From NCBI RefSeq assembly GCF_000175615.1, contig NZ_ACVO01000001.1:1-64000 (forward strand): 64,000 bases of DNA. The letters run 5' to 3'. Positions within the stretch are counted from its first letter, which is position 1. Each line of letters opens with the position of its first letter. Made by a program: the position numbers and the translations under genes. Positions 15,997 through 25,332 of the stretch are shown here, one piece after another. Source of the stretch: Rothia mucilaginosa ATCC 25296. GTDB taxonomy: Bacteria; Actinomycetota; Actinomycetes; Actinomycetales; Micrococcaceae. The notes below the pieces were generated by a model. That model had not been told where the DNA came from. It saw only the letters and a list, made by a program, of their open reading frames with translations, and ran no database searches.

Positions 15997-16071
15997 GCGT
16001 GATTGGCGCAGTGGTAGCGCGCTTCGTTCACACCGAAGAGGTCACTGGTTCGAACCCAGTATCACGCACCA
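15997..16071 (+). tRNA. tRNA-Val(CAC)
   Basis: Acceptor GCGTGAT/ATCACGC, discriminator A and encoded CCA. The anticodon arm CTTCG-TTCACAC-CGAAG gives anticodon CAC, and the T-arm is CTGGTTCGAACCCAG. Confidence 0.96.
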
Positions 16072-16073
16072 AT

Positions 16074-16103
16074 AACCCCCGTTTCAAGGAACGGGGGTTT
16101 TAT
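16074..16103 (+). terminator. Terminator after tRNA-Val(CAC)
   Basis: AACCCCCGTT-TCAAGG-AACGGGGGTT followed by TTATT. Confidence 0.88.
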
Positions 16104-16176
16104 TATGCCCACCGGGTCAAACCCACCGGCAACAGTCCACCGCAGCGGACACAACCACCCGAGAATGAGGTACCCT

Positions 16177-17025
16177 GTGACAACACCCGAACTCGCCGCA
16201 GCCACCGACTACGGACGCATGTACTCCCGCAAACGCGGAGGAGAACTCCTCGTCCCCTCCATCACCACCGTCATCGGGCAGCACGCCAACGACCTCAGCG
16301 GCTGGCACGGGTACATGGCCGCCAAGGCCGCCCTCGAAGACCAGCGCGCCTACCGCGCCACCGGATCGCACGGCCTCAAATTCGCCATCATCCGCGACGC
16401 AGCCAGCGCCTCCGAACGATACCGCGACGCAGCTGCCGCCCGAGGCGACCGCGTGCACAACTACGCCGAAAACGTCGCCCTACGCGCCATGGGCCGCGAA
16501 CACAACCTCGACGAAAGCCGCGAACAGCTCATCATCAACGGCGAACAAGCCTACGCCGACCGCTTCGACGAATGGTGGGAAGCCTTCAAGCCCCGCCCCC
16601 TCGCCGCCGAAGTCACCATCTGGAACGACACCGTCGGCTACGCGGGCACCCTCGACCTCGTCGCAGAAATCGCAGGCCGAACCTGCATCATCGACTACAA
16701 AACCAAAGGCACCGACAAACGCGGCCGAGTCAAAGCACTCGACGAAAAAGTCGTCATGCAGCTCGTCGCCGGGCTCAAAGCCGAAGAATCCCTCCTCGAC
16801 CCCGACGAAGGCACCTGGGAACCCTGGAAATACGGCGACGCGCCCGTCCTCATGGGCGTAGCCCTCGGCGAAACGCAGGTGCTGCCGCAGCAGGCAAACC
16901 CCGCCGTGCTCGAACGCAACTGGTACAAGTTCTGCGCCCTGCGCCGCGTCTGGGAATTCGACCGCCAGGTCCAAGAATTTGAAGACCCCGCGCTCATGCC
17001 CGTAGTACCCCCGCCCGCGGTATAG
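16177..17025 (+). CDS. PD-(D/E)XK nuclease-like protein, RecB/phage exonuclease type
   Basis: Protein of about 282 residues from the GTG at 16177, which has GAGG seven bases upstream. In-frame ATGs at 16165 or 16105 would lengthen it, but the latter lies inside the tRNA terminator. A central block TVGYAGTLDLVAEIAGR followed by CIIDYKTK fits the PD-(D/E)XK pattern of RecB-like and phage-type exonucleases (GTxDL, then DYKT with catalytic Asp and Lys). The N-terminal VPSITTVIG also recalls phage-type exonucleases. No recombinase, terminase or helicase gene is adjacent, so it stands alone beside a tRNA cluster with signs of duplication, a typical integration neighbourhood. It could be a domesticated phage gene. 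Function is not certain. Confidence 0.7.
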   Translation: MTTPELAAATDYGRMYSRKRGGELLVPSITTVIGQHANDLSGWHGYMAAKAALEDQRAYRATGSHGLKFAIIRDAASASERYRDAAAARGDRVHNYAENVALRAMGREHNLDESREQLIINGEQAYADRFDEWWEAFKPRPLAAEVTIWNDTVGYAGTLDLVAEIAGRTCIIDYKTKGTDKRGRVKALDEKVVMQLVAGLKAEESLLDPDEGTWEPWKYGDAPVLMGVALGETQVLPQQANPAVLERNWYKFCALRRVWEFDRQVQEFEDPALMPVVPPPAV

Positions 17026-17263
17026 GGGAGTAGCGATAATAGCCGGGGAGAGATGAGGCTCAGCCTTCGCCCCAACGCCTCGATTCGTTCTAGATTCGCG
17101 CTACTGAATCGGCGACAATAGAACAATAGGCAGAACGGCGCGCACCTGCTGTGAAGAACCCGCTGCGAAGATTGCGCCTGCTGGGGAAAACCGTCAGCGC
17201 AGTTCTGCCGCCATATTGAAATCCGTAAGCACATTCCCGGCACACCGCCGGCAAAGGAGGACC

Positions 17264-17869
17264 ATGACCATCCTGAGCATCCGCACCGTAGGCGACCCGG
17301 TGCTGCGCAGCGTCTGCGACCCCATCACCGTCTTCGACGACGACCTGGCACGACTCATCGACGACATGCTAGAAACCATGTACGACGTGGGCGGCGTGGG
17401 CCTTGCCGGCCCGCAGGTTGGTATCTCCAAGCAGATTTTCACCTTCGGTGGTATTGACGACCGCGAAGGCTACATCATCAACCCTGTGCTCGAAGTCGGC
17501 GAAGAAGACCAGGAAGGCGGCGAAGGCTGCCTGTCCGTGCCCGGTCAGAAGTCCGCGACCCCGCGCAAGAACTGGGCGCGTGTGACCGGCGTGGACCGCC
17601 GCGGTGAGCCCCTCGTGCTGGAGGGTGAGGGCCTGTTCGCGCGCATGCTGCAGCACGAGACCGACCACCTGCACGGCAAGCTGTTCATCGACCGCCTCGT
17701 GGGTGAAGACCGCCAGCGCGTGATGCGTGCCCTGCGCGCCGCAGACTACAACACTGTCGCCGCGAAGACCGTGACCGAGCGTGCAACCCGCGTGGGCGGT
17801 GCCTTCGGCGGCGGTGGTGCGTTCGGTGCCGGTTCTGCCGGTTCCTCCTTCGGTAGCTTCGGAAAGTAG
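17264..17869 (+). CDS. def: Peptide deformylase
   Basis: Metal-dependent hydrolase that removes the N-formyl group from new proteins. Three family motifs are intact: GVGLAGPQ at about 43-50, EGCLS at about 87-91 and HETDH at 131-135. These supply the metal ligands and catalytic Glu. The ATG at 17264 follows AAAGGAGG, a strong ribosome binding site. The upstream in-frame extension to 17216 lacks one. The 201-residue protein ends in a Gly/Phe-rich tail (GGAFGGGGAFGAGSAG), probably disordered and unusual for the family. fmt follows after six bases, pairing formylation with deformylation. Confidence 0.96.
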   Translation: MTILSIRTVGDPVLRSVCDPITVFDDDLARLIDDMLETMYDVGGVGLAGPQVGISKQIFTFGGIDDREGYIINPVLEVGEEDQEGGEGCLSVPGQKSATPRKNWARVTGVDRRGEPLVLEGEGLFARMLQHETDHLHGKLFIDRLVGEDRQRVMRALRAADYNTVAAKTVTERATRVGGAFGGGGAFGAGSAGSSFGSFGK

Positions 17870-17875
17870 GCTCAC

Positions 17876-18844
17876 ATGCTCAACATCATTTACGCAGGCA
17901 CCCCCGACGTTGCTGTGCCTCCGCTCGACTACCTGGCGAACTCCGATAAGGTTCGCGTGGTCGGCGTGCTCACCCGCGAAGACGCCCCCGTGGGCCGCAA
18001 GCGCGTGCTCACCCCCTCCCCGGTCGCGCAGCGTGCCGAAGAGCTCGGCCTGCCCATCGTGAAAGCAAACCGCTGGAACGACGAAGCCGCCGCAGCCATT
18101 GCCGAACTGAACGCTGACGCAGCCGCCGTGGTCGCCTACGGCGCCCTGCTGCCGTTGCCCGCGCTCGAATCCCTGCGCTACGGCTGGGTCAACCTGCACT
18201 TCTCCAAGCTGCCCGCATGGCGCGGCGCCGCCCCCGTGCAGCGCGCCCTCATCGCCGGTGAGCAGGAAATTTTCTCCACCACCTTCCTGCTCGAAGAAGG
18301 CCTGGACACCGGCCCCACCTTCGAACAGGAATCCACCGCCGTAGCCGCCGACGGCACCGCAGGCACCGTGCTGATGCGCCTCGCAACCAGCGGCGGCGCA
18401 CTGCTTGAACGCACCTTCGAACGCCTCGAAGCGGGCGAGAACGGCACCGTGCAGGTCGAGGACGAGTCAGTTAGCTACGCCTCCAAGATGAGCATTGCCG
18501 ACGGCCGCCTCACCTGGACCGAACCTGCCGAACAGATTCTGGCACGCTTCCGCGGCGTGACCCCCGAACCCGGCGCATGGTGCGAACTGGGCGAAAACCG
18601 CTTCAAGATCGGTGGCCTGGCGGTTGCCGACGAGCGCCTGGTGCAGTCCCTGACCGAGGCGAACGGCGGCCCCCTCGCACCCGGTGCGGTGCGTCTGCAC
18701 GCGAAGAAGGTACTCGTCGGCACCGGTACCGAACCCCTGATGCTGCTGCAGGTTCAGCCTGCCGGTAAGAAAATGATGGATGCGCCCGCGTGGGTTCGCG
18801 GCGCTGGCAAGGACATGGCGGAAGGCCTGGTGGTACTCGCATGA
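17876..18844 (+). CDS. fmt: Methionyl-tRNA formyltransferase
   Basis: Transfers a formyl group from 10-formyl-tetrahydrofolate to initiator Met-tRNA. The 322-residue length fits the family. The N-terminal Rossmann part starts MLNIIYAGTPDVAVPPL. The catalytic region carries NLHFSKLPAWRGAAPVQRAL and DTGPTFEQE. The C-terminal domain follows from about residue 205. It lies between def and rsmB, the standard order, and its stop TGA overlaps the rsmB start by four bases (ATGA), indicating translational coupling. Confidence 0.96.
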   Translation: MLNIIYAGTPDVAVPPLDYLANSDKVRVVGVLTREDAPVGRKRVLTPSPVAQRAEELGLPIVKANRWNDEAAAAIAELNADAAAVVAYGALLPLPALESLRYGWVNLHFSKLPAWRGAAPVQRALIAGEQEIFSTTFLLEEGLDTGPTFEQESTAVAADGTAGTVLMRLATSGGALLERTFERLEAGENGTVQVEDESVSYASKMSIADGRLTWTEPAEQILARFRGVTPEPGAWCELGENRFKIGGLAVADERLVQSLTEANGGPLAPGAVRLHAKKVLVGTGTEPLMLLQVQPAGKKMMDAPAWVRGAGKDMAEGLVVLA

Positions 18845-20820
18845 GCAACGAAAAGCGCCCCTACAAGGGAGGACACGGCAAGTCCGGCAACGGCAAGTTC
18901 AGCCAGGGTAACGGTCAGGGTAAGTTCAATCAGGGCGGCGGTCAGGGGGAGGGCGGCGCGAAGCGTAAGCGTCGCCGCCGCTCCGGCGCTGGCAACGGCT
19001 CCGGCTCTGGTGTGAGCGAGCAGAACCGCCAGCAGTCCCAGAATTCCCAGCGTTCGCAGAATCAGCGCGCTCAGAATCAAAGCTCGCAGGGCCGCCCGCA
19101 GAAGTGGGACGACAACTCCCGCAGCGAATCGCGTACCGGCCGCCGCTTTGACGGCCTGACCAGCGTCGAACGCGCCGCACGCCGCGCCAAGACCGAGCAC
19201 GACGACACCAAACGCGGTGGCGGCGGCACCTCCCAGCGCAATAAGAGCGGCCACGAACGCAACCGCCGCTCCATGTCCGCCCGCGAATTCTCCGCGGCGG
19301 CACCCTCCGCACGCTCGCGTACCGCAGACACCGCCCGCGCAACCGTCTTCGACGTACTGCGCTCCGTAGCGGAATCCGACGCCTACGCGAACCTCGTGCT
19401 GCCCAAGGCGATTCGTAGCCACCGCCTCGACCACCGCGACGCAGGCTTCGCCACCGAGCTGACCTACGGTACGCTACGCCACCAGGGCACCTACGACGCA
19501 ATACTCAGCCGCTGCGTAGACCGCCCCATCGAGAAGGTCGGCACCACCACCCTGATCGTGCTGCGCATGGGCGTGCACCAGCTGCTGAACATGCGCGTTC
19601 CCGCCCACGCTGCGCTGAACCAGAGCGTGTCCCTGGCACGCGAAAAGATCGGTGCGGGCCCGGCAAGCTTCATCAACGCGGTGCTGCGCCGCGTCTCCGA
19701 GCGCACCCCCGAAGAGTGGTACGAACTCATCATTGAGGACGCGAAGGACGACACCGAGCGCATGGCGCTGCTCGCCTCGCACCCCGGCTGGATTGTGCGT
19801 TCCATGCGCCAGGCACTCGTCGCGCACGGCCGCCCCGCCTCCGAAATTGAGCAGCTGCTCGAAGCGGACAACCTCGCCCCCGTGGTGAACCTGGTTGCGT
19901 TGCCCGGCCTGGGTAGCCTCGAGGAGGCACGCGAACAGGGCGCCATCGACGGCGAGCTGGTTGAAGGTTCGGCGCTGTACGCCTCCGGCGACTTGGCGCG
20001 CCTGGAATCCGTACATGAAGGCACCGTACGTGCCCAGGATGCTGGCTCCCAGCTGGTGGCACGCGCGCTCGCCGCCGCACCCCTGGACGGCACCGACACC
20101 GCATGGCTCGACCTGTGCGCAGGCCCCGGCGGTAAGGCGGCGCTCCTCGGCGCGCTCGGTATTCAGCGCGGCGCATCACTGGTTGCCAACGAGGCGGCAC
20201 CGCACCGCGCGCAGCTCGTGGAATCCTCCATGCGCCCCCTGCCCGAGGACAGCTACACGGTACTCACCGGCGACGGCCGCCAGATCCGCGAGACCCTGCG
20301 CAAGAACGCCTCCGACCTGCCCGGATCCATTGAGCCCGGTCAGCTTTTCGACCGTGTGATGGTGGATGTGCCCTGCTCCGGTCTGGGTGCCCTGCGCCGC
20401 CGCCCCGAGGCGCGTTGGCGCAAGTCCCCGCGCGATATTGCCGAGCTGCTGCCCCTGCAGCGTCAGCTCCTGGACGCAGCTATTGAGGCGACCCGCCCCG
20501 GCGGCGTGATCGCCTACGTGACTTGCTCCCCGCACGCGGCAGAAACCCAGAACATTGTTGCCGAGGTGCTCGAAAGCGGCGCGGTCAGCCTGCTTGATTC
20601 CGCCGCCGCACTGCGTGAAGTCGCCCTGCACACCGAAGGCGCGAACGGCGAACCCGTGAGCGTGCTGGCGGGGGAGAAGGACCCCGGCCATACCCCCGAA
20701 ATCAAGGTCAAGAAGGGCGCACCGGTCGTGAAGGCTTCGGAGAACCCGACCACCGCGCAGCTGTGGCCGCACGTGCACGGAACCGACGCCATGTTCCTCG
20801 CTCTGCTGCGTAAGAACTAG
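18841..20820 (+). CDS. rsmB: 16S rRNA m5C967 methyltransferase (RsmB/Fmu)
   Basis: S-adenosylmethionine-dependent enzyme that methylates C967 of 16S rRNA. The ATG at 18841 overlaps the fmt stop, and 659 residues follow. The first 150 or so are a basic, low-complexity extension of Gly, Asn, Gln, Ser and Arg (QNRQQSQNSQRSQNQRAQNQ), likely disordered and RNA-binding. A NusB-like domain starts at about 160 (RATVFDVLRSV). The methyltransferase domain has the SAM loop DLCAGPGGKAALLG, VDVPCSGLGALRRRPEARW and the catalytic VTCSPH. The long N-terminal tail is larger than in the E. coli protein but common in actinobacteria. Confidence 0.93.
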   Translation: MSNEKRPYKGGHGKSGNGKFSQGNGQGKFNQGGGQGEGGAKRKRRRRSGAGNGSGSGVSEQNRQQSQNSQRSQNQRAQNQSSQGRPQKWDDNSRSESRTGRRFDGLTSVERAARRAKTEHDDTKRGGGGTSQRNKSGHERNRRSMSAREFSAAAPSARSRTADTARATVFDVLRSVAESDAYANLVLPKAIRSHRLDHRDAGFATELTYGTLRHQGTYDAILSRCVDRPIEKVGTTTLIVLRMGVHQLLNMRVPAHAALNQSVSLAREKIGAGPASFINAVLRRVSERTPEEWYELIIEDAKDDTERMALLASHPGWIVRSMRQALVAHGRPASEIEQLLEADNLAPVVNLVALPGLGSLEEAREQGAIDGELVEGSALYASGDLARLESVHEGTVRAQDAGSQLVARALAAAPLDGTDTAWLDLCAGPGGKAALLGALGIQRGASLVANEAAPHRAQLVESSMRPLPEDSYTVLTGDGRQIRETLRKNASDLPGSIEPGQLFDRVMVDVPCSGLGALRRRPEARWRKSPRDIAELLPLQRQLLDAAIEATRPGGVIAYVTCSPHAAETQNIVAEVLESGAVSLLDSAAALREVALHTEGANGEPVSVLAGEKDPGHTPEIKVKKGAPVVKASENPTTAQLWPHVHGTDAMFLALLRKN

Positions 20821-20874
20821 CCGCTTCACCGCCTAGCATCACTGGCCATACGGCACGGATTTGAAAGGAACCCC

Positions 20875-21570
20875 ATGGGTATTGCCATTAACCCGTCGAT
20901 TCTCTCGGCGGATTTCGCGAACCTGCAGCGCGAGCTGGAGCGCATTTCCACCGCAGACGCCGCGCATATTGACGTGATGGACAACCACTTCGTCCCCAAC
21001 CTCACCTGGGGCCCGCCGGTGGTCAAGCGTCTGCGCGAAATCTCCCCGGTGCCGTTCGACGTGCACCTGATGATTGAGGACGCCGACCGCTGGGCACCCG
21101 AATACGCCAGCATGGGCTGCGAATCGGTGACCTTCCACGCGGAGGCTGCAATCGCCCCCATCAAGCTGGCGCGCACCCTGCGTGCTGAGGGCGCGAAGGC
21201 GGGTATGGCGCTGCGCCCGGCAACCGCTGTGGAACCCTACCTGGACATGCTCGGCGAACTGGACATGCTGCTGATCATGACCGTGGAACCCGGCTTCGGC
21301 GGCCAGGCGTTCCTGGACGTGACCCTGCCGAAGATTGCCCGCGCCGCCAAGGCGATTGAGGGTGCGAACCTGCCGGTGACCGTGCAGGTGGATGGCGGCA
21401 TCACCGAAGAGACCATCCTGCGTGCTGCGGAGGCGGGTGCAACCTGCTTCGTTGCCGGTAGCTCGGTCTACGGTGTGGGTGAGGCGCTCGGCGGCCCGGA
21501 GGCGGCAATCGCCTCCCTGCGTGCGGCAGCCGCATCGGTCAAGCGTTCCGGTGCCGGTTGCGGTTGCTAG
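20875..21570 (+). CDS. rpe: Ribulose-phosphate 3-epimerase
   Basis: TIM-barrel metal enzyme that interconverts ribulose 5-phosphate and xylulose 5-phosphate in the pentose phosphate pathway. Visible motifs are [28 protein letters not shown] (metal His and Asp), [23 protein letters not shown] and [10 protein letters not shown]. The ribosome binding site is GAAAGGA. The 231-residue protein ends with a short Cys/Gly tail, SGAGCGC. It closes the def-fmt-rsmB-rpe operon and works with gnd (43670-45142). Confidence 0.96.
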   Translation: MGIAINPSILSADFANLQRELERISTADAAHIDVMDNHFVPNLTWGPPVVKRLREISPVPFDVHLMIEDADRWAPEYASMGCESVTFHAEAAIAPIKLARTLRAEGAKAGMALRPATAVEPYLDMLGELDMLLIMTVEPGFGGQAFLDVTLPKIARAAKAIEGANLPVTVQVDGGITEETILRAAEAGATCFVAGSSVYGVGEALGGPEAAIASLRAAAASVKRSGAGCGC

Positions 21571-21653
21571 CGGTGCACGCCGGTAACAGTGCCCAGTCAC
21601 TCTGATACTGTTGCCCGCGCCCATAAAACCTCAACGTCCCGTTGTGAAGTCTG

Positions 21654-21688
21654 CGCCCCGTCGCGGCTCTTCGCGGCGGGGCGTTTTG
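21654..21688 (+). terminator. Terminator after rpe
   Basis: CGCCCCGTCGCGG-CTCTT-CGCGGCGGGGCG followed by TTTT. The remaining gap to 21888 contains CATAGT-N9-ACTATG at 21760-21780, a possible operator, and no gene. Confidence 0.85.
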
Positions 21689-21888
21689 CGTGCCATGCTT
21701 TCTCAACCGCCGCAGATTTATAGCAAGGTAACAGCAGGGGAGAGATACCTGTTTAAGCGACATAGTGTCAGCAAGACTATGACAAAGCGTGATATATGTT
21801 ACCCCGCGCAATTCCGCGGCAAAACCGGGTATCCTGGCGGTCAGAGAAGGCAAACAGAACACATCTTGATGTAACACTCAGATATCTG

Positions 21889-21907
21889 TAAGGTTAGGTA
21901 TAGTTTA
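21889..21907 (+). promoter_or_regulatory. Putative IdeR/DtxR iron box over the siderophore receptor promoter
   Basis: TAAGGTTAGGTATAGTTTA matches the DtxR/IdeR 19-base consensus (TTAGGTTAGSCTAACCTAA) at 12 positions, with a nearly perfect left half. It overlaps TATAGT at 21899-21904, the likely -10 box. Iron-bound repressor would therefore block transcription of the uptake genes. A ribosome binding site AGGGGGA follows before the ATG at 21927. Confidence 0.55.
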
Positions 21908-21926
21908 GTCAAATCTAGGGGGAACT

Positions 21927-23000
21927 ATGTCTTTCAACCGAACCGAGCTGACCGACGCCGAAAACCACGGCGCATCGGGCGTTAACCGCCGCGCATTCTT
22001 CGGCCTGGCGCTCGCCTCCTCGGCTGCTCTCGCCCTCGCGGCATGCAGTAGCGAGACCACCACGACCACCACTTCCGGCGGTTCCACCTCCGGCGGCAAT
22101 AGCGGCACCCGCACCATCAAGGACATTGACGACGAGAATGTAGAAGTTCCCGCCAACCCGCAGAAGGTTATCGTCCTCTCTGAACCCACCCTCGACGGCC
22201 TGCTCGCCCTCGGCGTGACCCCCGCCGGTTCTGTCTCCGGCCGCGGTCAGTCCGGCGTGCCCAACTACCTTGCCGACCGCGCCAAGGGCGTGCAGATTAT
22301 CGGCACCGTCGCCCAGGTCAACTACGAGCAGATTGGCAACCTTGATCCCGACCTGATTCTGGTCGACTCCACCGGTGTGGACAAGCGCTCCGAGGCCTTC
22401 GAAACCCTCAAGAAGATCGCCCCCGTCGTCTACTGCGGCTACGCGGGCGGCGACTGGCGCATCAACTTCCGCAACGTCGCCAACGCTATGAACATGGTCG
22501 ACAAGGGCGAAGAAGTCATCAAGGCATACGAGTCAAACGCTGCTACGCTGAAGGACCAGCTCGCCCCCAAGTACGGCGACAAGACCTTCTCCATCGTCCG
22601 CTGGGCAGGCAACGGCCCCGCCCTGATTCTCAAGGAACTGCCCGCCGGTCAGGTACTCAACGACCTGGGCCTCAAGCGCCCCGAGTCGCAGGACCGCAAC
22701 GGCCAGGGCCACTCCGAGCCGGTCTCCCTGGAGAACCTGGCAACCATCGACGCGGACTACATGTTCCTGGGCACCCTCGGCGGCGCAAGCCAGCAGAACC
22801 CGAACGCGCAGGGCTCCGCAGGTCTGCAGGGCGCCGAAGAAGCACTGAATAAGGCGAAGGAAACCTCCGGCTTCACCAACCTGAAGGCAGTCAAGGACGA
22901 CCACGTGATTCTCGTGGACGGCTCCAAGTGGACCTCCACCGGCGGCCCGCTGCTGCTCGAGGGCATTATCGAAGACGTCAAGAAGGCGCTTCCGCTCTAA
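21927..23000 (+). CDS. Ferric siderophore-binding lipoprotein (FepB-like)
   Basis: Substrate-binding component of an iron-siderophore ABC importer, 357 residues. The signal combines a twin arginine (NRRAFFGLALA) and a lipobox LAAC with lipidated C40, so it is probably exported folded by Tat and anchored to the outer face of the membrane. A Thr/Ser/Gly linker follows. The two-lobed periplasmic-binding-protein domain starts at about 75 (KVIVLSEPTLDGLLALGVTPAG) and includes the helical backbone typical of class III binding proteins. The putative iron box, the FecCD permeases at 26527-28700 and the catechol-type NRPS indicate ferric enterobactin-like ligands, but ligand choice is an inference. 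Confidence 0.9.
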   Translation: MSFNRTELTDAENHGASGVNRRAFFGLALASSAALALAACSSETTTTTTSGGSTSGGNSGTRTIKDIDDENVEVPANPQKVIVLSEPTLDGLLALGVTPAGSVSGRGQSGVPNYLADRAKGVQIIGTVAQVNYEQIGNLDPDLILVDSTGVDKRSEAFETLKKIAPVVYCGYAGGDWRINFRNVANAMNMVDKGEEVIKAYESNAATLKDQLAPKYGDKTFSIVRWAGNGPALILKELPAGQVLNDLGLKRPESQDRNGQGHSEPVSLENLATIDADYMFLGTLGGASQQNPNAQGSAGLQGAEEALNKAKETSGFTNLKAVKDDHVILVDGSKWTSTGGPLLLEGIIEDVKKALPL

Positions 23001-23066
23001 ACACCCTGTTCTGAACGCCCCACTCTAAATACCTGTGAAGCAATCACCCGCTGAAGCTTCCGCCAC

Positions 23067-23103
23067 CCTTCCCGCCGCGATCTAGACCCGCGGCGGGAAG
23101 GGG
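23067..23103 (+). terminator. Terminator after the receptor lipoprotein gene
   Basis: CCCTTCCCGCCGCG...CGCGGCGGGAAGGGG is a strong 13-base or longer stem. It lacks a T-run and may only attenuate read-through into the surface-protein gene 36 bases on. Confidence 0.65.
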
Positions 23104-23138
23104 ATGCACGACCCACCACACCATCCTCAAGGACCACA

Positions 23139-25154
23139 ATGACCGAAACTCGACCCGTGCGCACCGCAGCCCGCTACGGTGCCGTCGTGGCTCTCGCTGG
23201 CGCGCTCATCACCCCCGGAGCAGCGCTGACCGGCTCCACTCTCGCATTCGCGGATACTCCCGCCGCCACCCAGCAGGAAGCTAAGGCTGCCGTGACCATC
23301 TCCACTGAGAAGTGGCGCGAAGGTAAGCTCGTGCTGCGCGGCACCGGCTTTACCAGCACCGCACCCGGTCGCGGCGCAGTGTTCGCAGTGAAGTTCCTCG
23401 ACGCCCTGCCGGATGAAGCGCACCAGGCGATTAACCCGATCACCAAGAAGGGCGGCAACTCGCCCGCGAACTTCATGGGAACCGCCAAGGAGGACGGCAC
23501 TTTTGAGGTTGAGGTGTCCCTGCCGACCCCCGAAAACACCGGTCTGACCGCTGAGCAGCTGAAGAACAAGGGCTGGACCGTGGAGGGTACCAGCCACCGT
23601 ATTCAGGTGCTTTCCGGCTCCCTGGGTGGTACGGATGCGGACGGCAACACCTACGACCGTCGTGCATCTGTGTCGCAGAATATTACGCTGAGCGACCCGG
23701 CACCGAGCCCGGCACCGACCGCAGAGCCCAGTGCAACTGCAGAGCCTTCTGCAACGGCTGAGCCTACTGCAGATCCCTCTGCGACCGCTGAGCCTACCGC
23801 TGACCCTAGCGCAACTGCAGAACCCACCCCCGCACCTACTGCAGAACCCACCCCGGCACCTACCGCAGAGCCGACCCCCGCGCCCAGCGAAGACTCGAAA
23901 ACCTGCGCACCCGCCGATAACTCCTTCACCCCGCGCCTGACCATCGAGAACCCCAAGGCGGTTCAGGGTGGCAAGCTGCACCTGACCGGTGACGGCTGGT
24001 GCAACCCCGAAGACAAGAAGGCATCCGTTATCGGTCTGAAGATTGACGACGGCAAGGTATCCCGTAACGACGCCACCGCGGTCAACGACAACCACACCAT
24101 CTGGGCTGTCATCACCCCCGATGAGAACGGCCATATCGACGCCTGGATTGACCTGCCCACCCGCGACAACGCAGCCTTCAAGAATGACGAAGACGCCGCC
24201 AAGTACGCCTCCGGTGAGCACACCCTGCGCCTGCTGACCGGTAGCCTGCGTGAGGGTGACCGATCCGGAACCTACGGCGGCGCCAACAGCCAAGGCGGCA
24301 TCAACACGACCTTCACCATCGGTGAGTACGCCCCCGGTGACGCGCCCGAGCCGGTCAACGCCTCCGAACTGACTAACGGTAATGGCGTGCAGGTGAGCCG
24401 TGACGGCTCCACTGTGACCGTGACCGTGCCGAACGCTGAACCGGGCACCTGGGTGTACGCCGCGACCTACCTCGGCAACTCCCCGCAGACCCTCTACGGC
24501 TCCGGCTGGAAGCGTCTGGACGGCAACCGCAGCTTCAGCTACGAAACCAGTGTGAGCATGCCCGCCGCAACCTACCGCGTGGTTGTGCACAACGGCAACC
24601 AGGGCGCTGAAAATGCGGTGCTCGGTTTTGCTGACATGACCGTGGAACGTGCTGTTACTCCTCGTCAGGACGTTTCCCGCGATGAGCAGGACGCCACCGA
24701 CCAGCTGGTCGAAGAGCTGAACGAGAACCCCGCAACCAGCACCTCTACCGCGCCGGTTCCCATGCGTAACGCGGGCGGCCGCATCAGCACCCGCGCCACC
24801 GACGTGGATGCATCCCTCGCCGCGCTCTCGCAGAGCACCGCTCCGGTCGTGAACCGTGTGCAGGCTAAGGCGAAGGTTCAGAGCGCGCAGAAGAACCTGG
24901 CAACCAACCTGCAGAAGACCGAAGCCAACGCGAAGAAGGCAGTGAAGGCTGCCGCCGGTTCGCAGAACTCGCAGAACACGCAGGGCTCGCAGAACTCCGC
25001 CGCAGGCACGAAGGCACAGGGCCCGATCGTTGAGGGTACTGAGCTGACCGGTCTGACCAAGTGGCTGGTCAACAACGCCAATAACCTGCTGCTCTCGGCG
25101 GCTGGCCTGGTGGTTTTGGCTGCGGCTCTGCTGCTGCGCACCTCCAAGAAGTAA
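23139..25154 (+). CDS. Large surface protein with repeats and C-terminal membrane anchor
   Basis: Protein of 671 residues, not recognised by name. There is an N-terminal signal peptide (cleavage near ADTPAA, about residue 41). Domain 1 (about 50-190) and domain 2 (about 265-405) share a pattern: an opening strand ending KLVLRGTGF or KLHLTGDGW, and a closing RIQVLSGSL or TLRLLTGSL. They are probably duplicated Ig-like beta domains. They are joined by a Pro/Ala/Thr repeat linker (units of TAEPSA, TADPSA, TAEPTPAP). A third beta-rich part (about 420-510) and an Ala/Gln-rich helical stalk follow, then a C-terminal membrane helix and RTSKK. No LPXTG is present. It lies inside the siderophore uptake locus, so it may present or relay ferric siderophore at the surface. 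That is an inference. Confidence 0.75.
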   Translation: MTETRPVRTAARYGAVVALAGALITPGAALTGSTLAFADTPAATQQEAKAAVTISTEKWREGKLVLRGTGFTSTAPGRGAVFAVKFLDALPDEAHQAINPITKKGGNSPANFMGTAKEDGTFEVEVSLPTPENTGLTAEQLKNKGWTVEGTSHRIQVLSGSLGGTDADGNTYDRRASVSQNITLSDPAPSPAPTAEPSATAEPSATAEPTADPSATAEPTADPSATAEPTPAPTAEPTPAPTAEPTPAPSEDSKTCAPADNSFTPRLTIENPKAVQGGKLHLTGDGWCNPEDKKASVIGLKIDDGKVSRNDATAVNDNHTIWAVITPDENGHIDAWIDLPTRDNAAFKNDEDAAKYASGEHTLRLLTGSLREGDRSGTYGGANSQGGINTTFTIGEYAPGDAPEPVNASELTNGNGVQVSRDGSTVTVTVPNAEPGTWVYAATYLGNSPQTLYGSGWKRLDGNRSFSYETSVSMPAATYRVVVHNGNQGAENAVLGFADMTVERAVTPRQDVSRDEQDATDQLVEELNENPATSTSTAPVPMRNAGGRISTRATDVDASLAALSQSTAPVVNRVQAKAKVQSAQKNLATNLQKTEANAKKAVKAAAGSQNSQNTQGSQNSAAGTKAQGPIVEGTELTGLTKWLVNNANNLLLSAAGLVVLAAALLLRTSKK

Positions 25155-25332
25155 GCTCTCTAACCACACATTCACACCGGCACCGGTCCACGCTCCACAG
25201 TTTTGACCCTGCACCCTTGAACAGGGGCGTGGATCGGGTGCCTCCAACCATTCGGGTCACGACCCGCTGAACTGCACCTCCATGAACCCGGTAGCGTTCA
25301 GCTTCGACCCCGGTAATTTTGAAAGGACCACC

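Noticed and set aside
15864..16982. Open frame of 372 codons overlapping tRNA-Val(CAC) and the nuclease-like gene
   Set aside because: It crosses a tRNA, and its product is an Arg-rich, motif-free translation of the alternative frame of the gene at 16177-17025.
23706..23890. Short-period DNA repeat that could be taken for a CRISPR or minisatellite
   Set aside because: It is the coding sequence of the Pro/Ala/Thr repeat linker in the surface protein. No CRISPR array or cas gene was found anywhere in the window.
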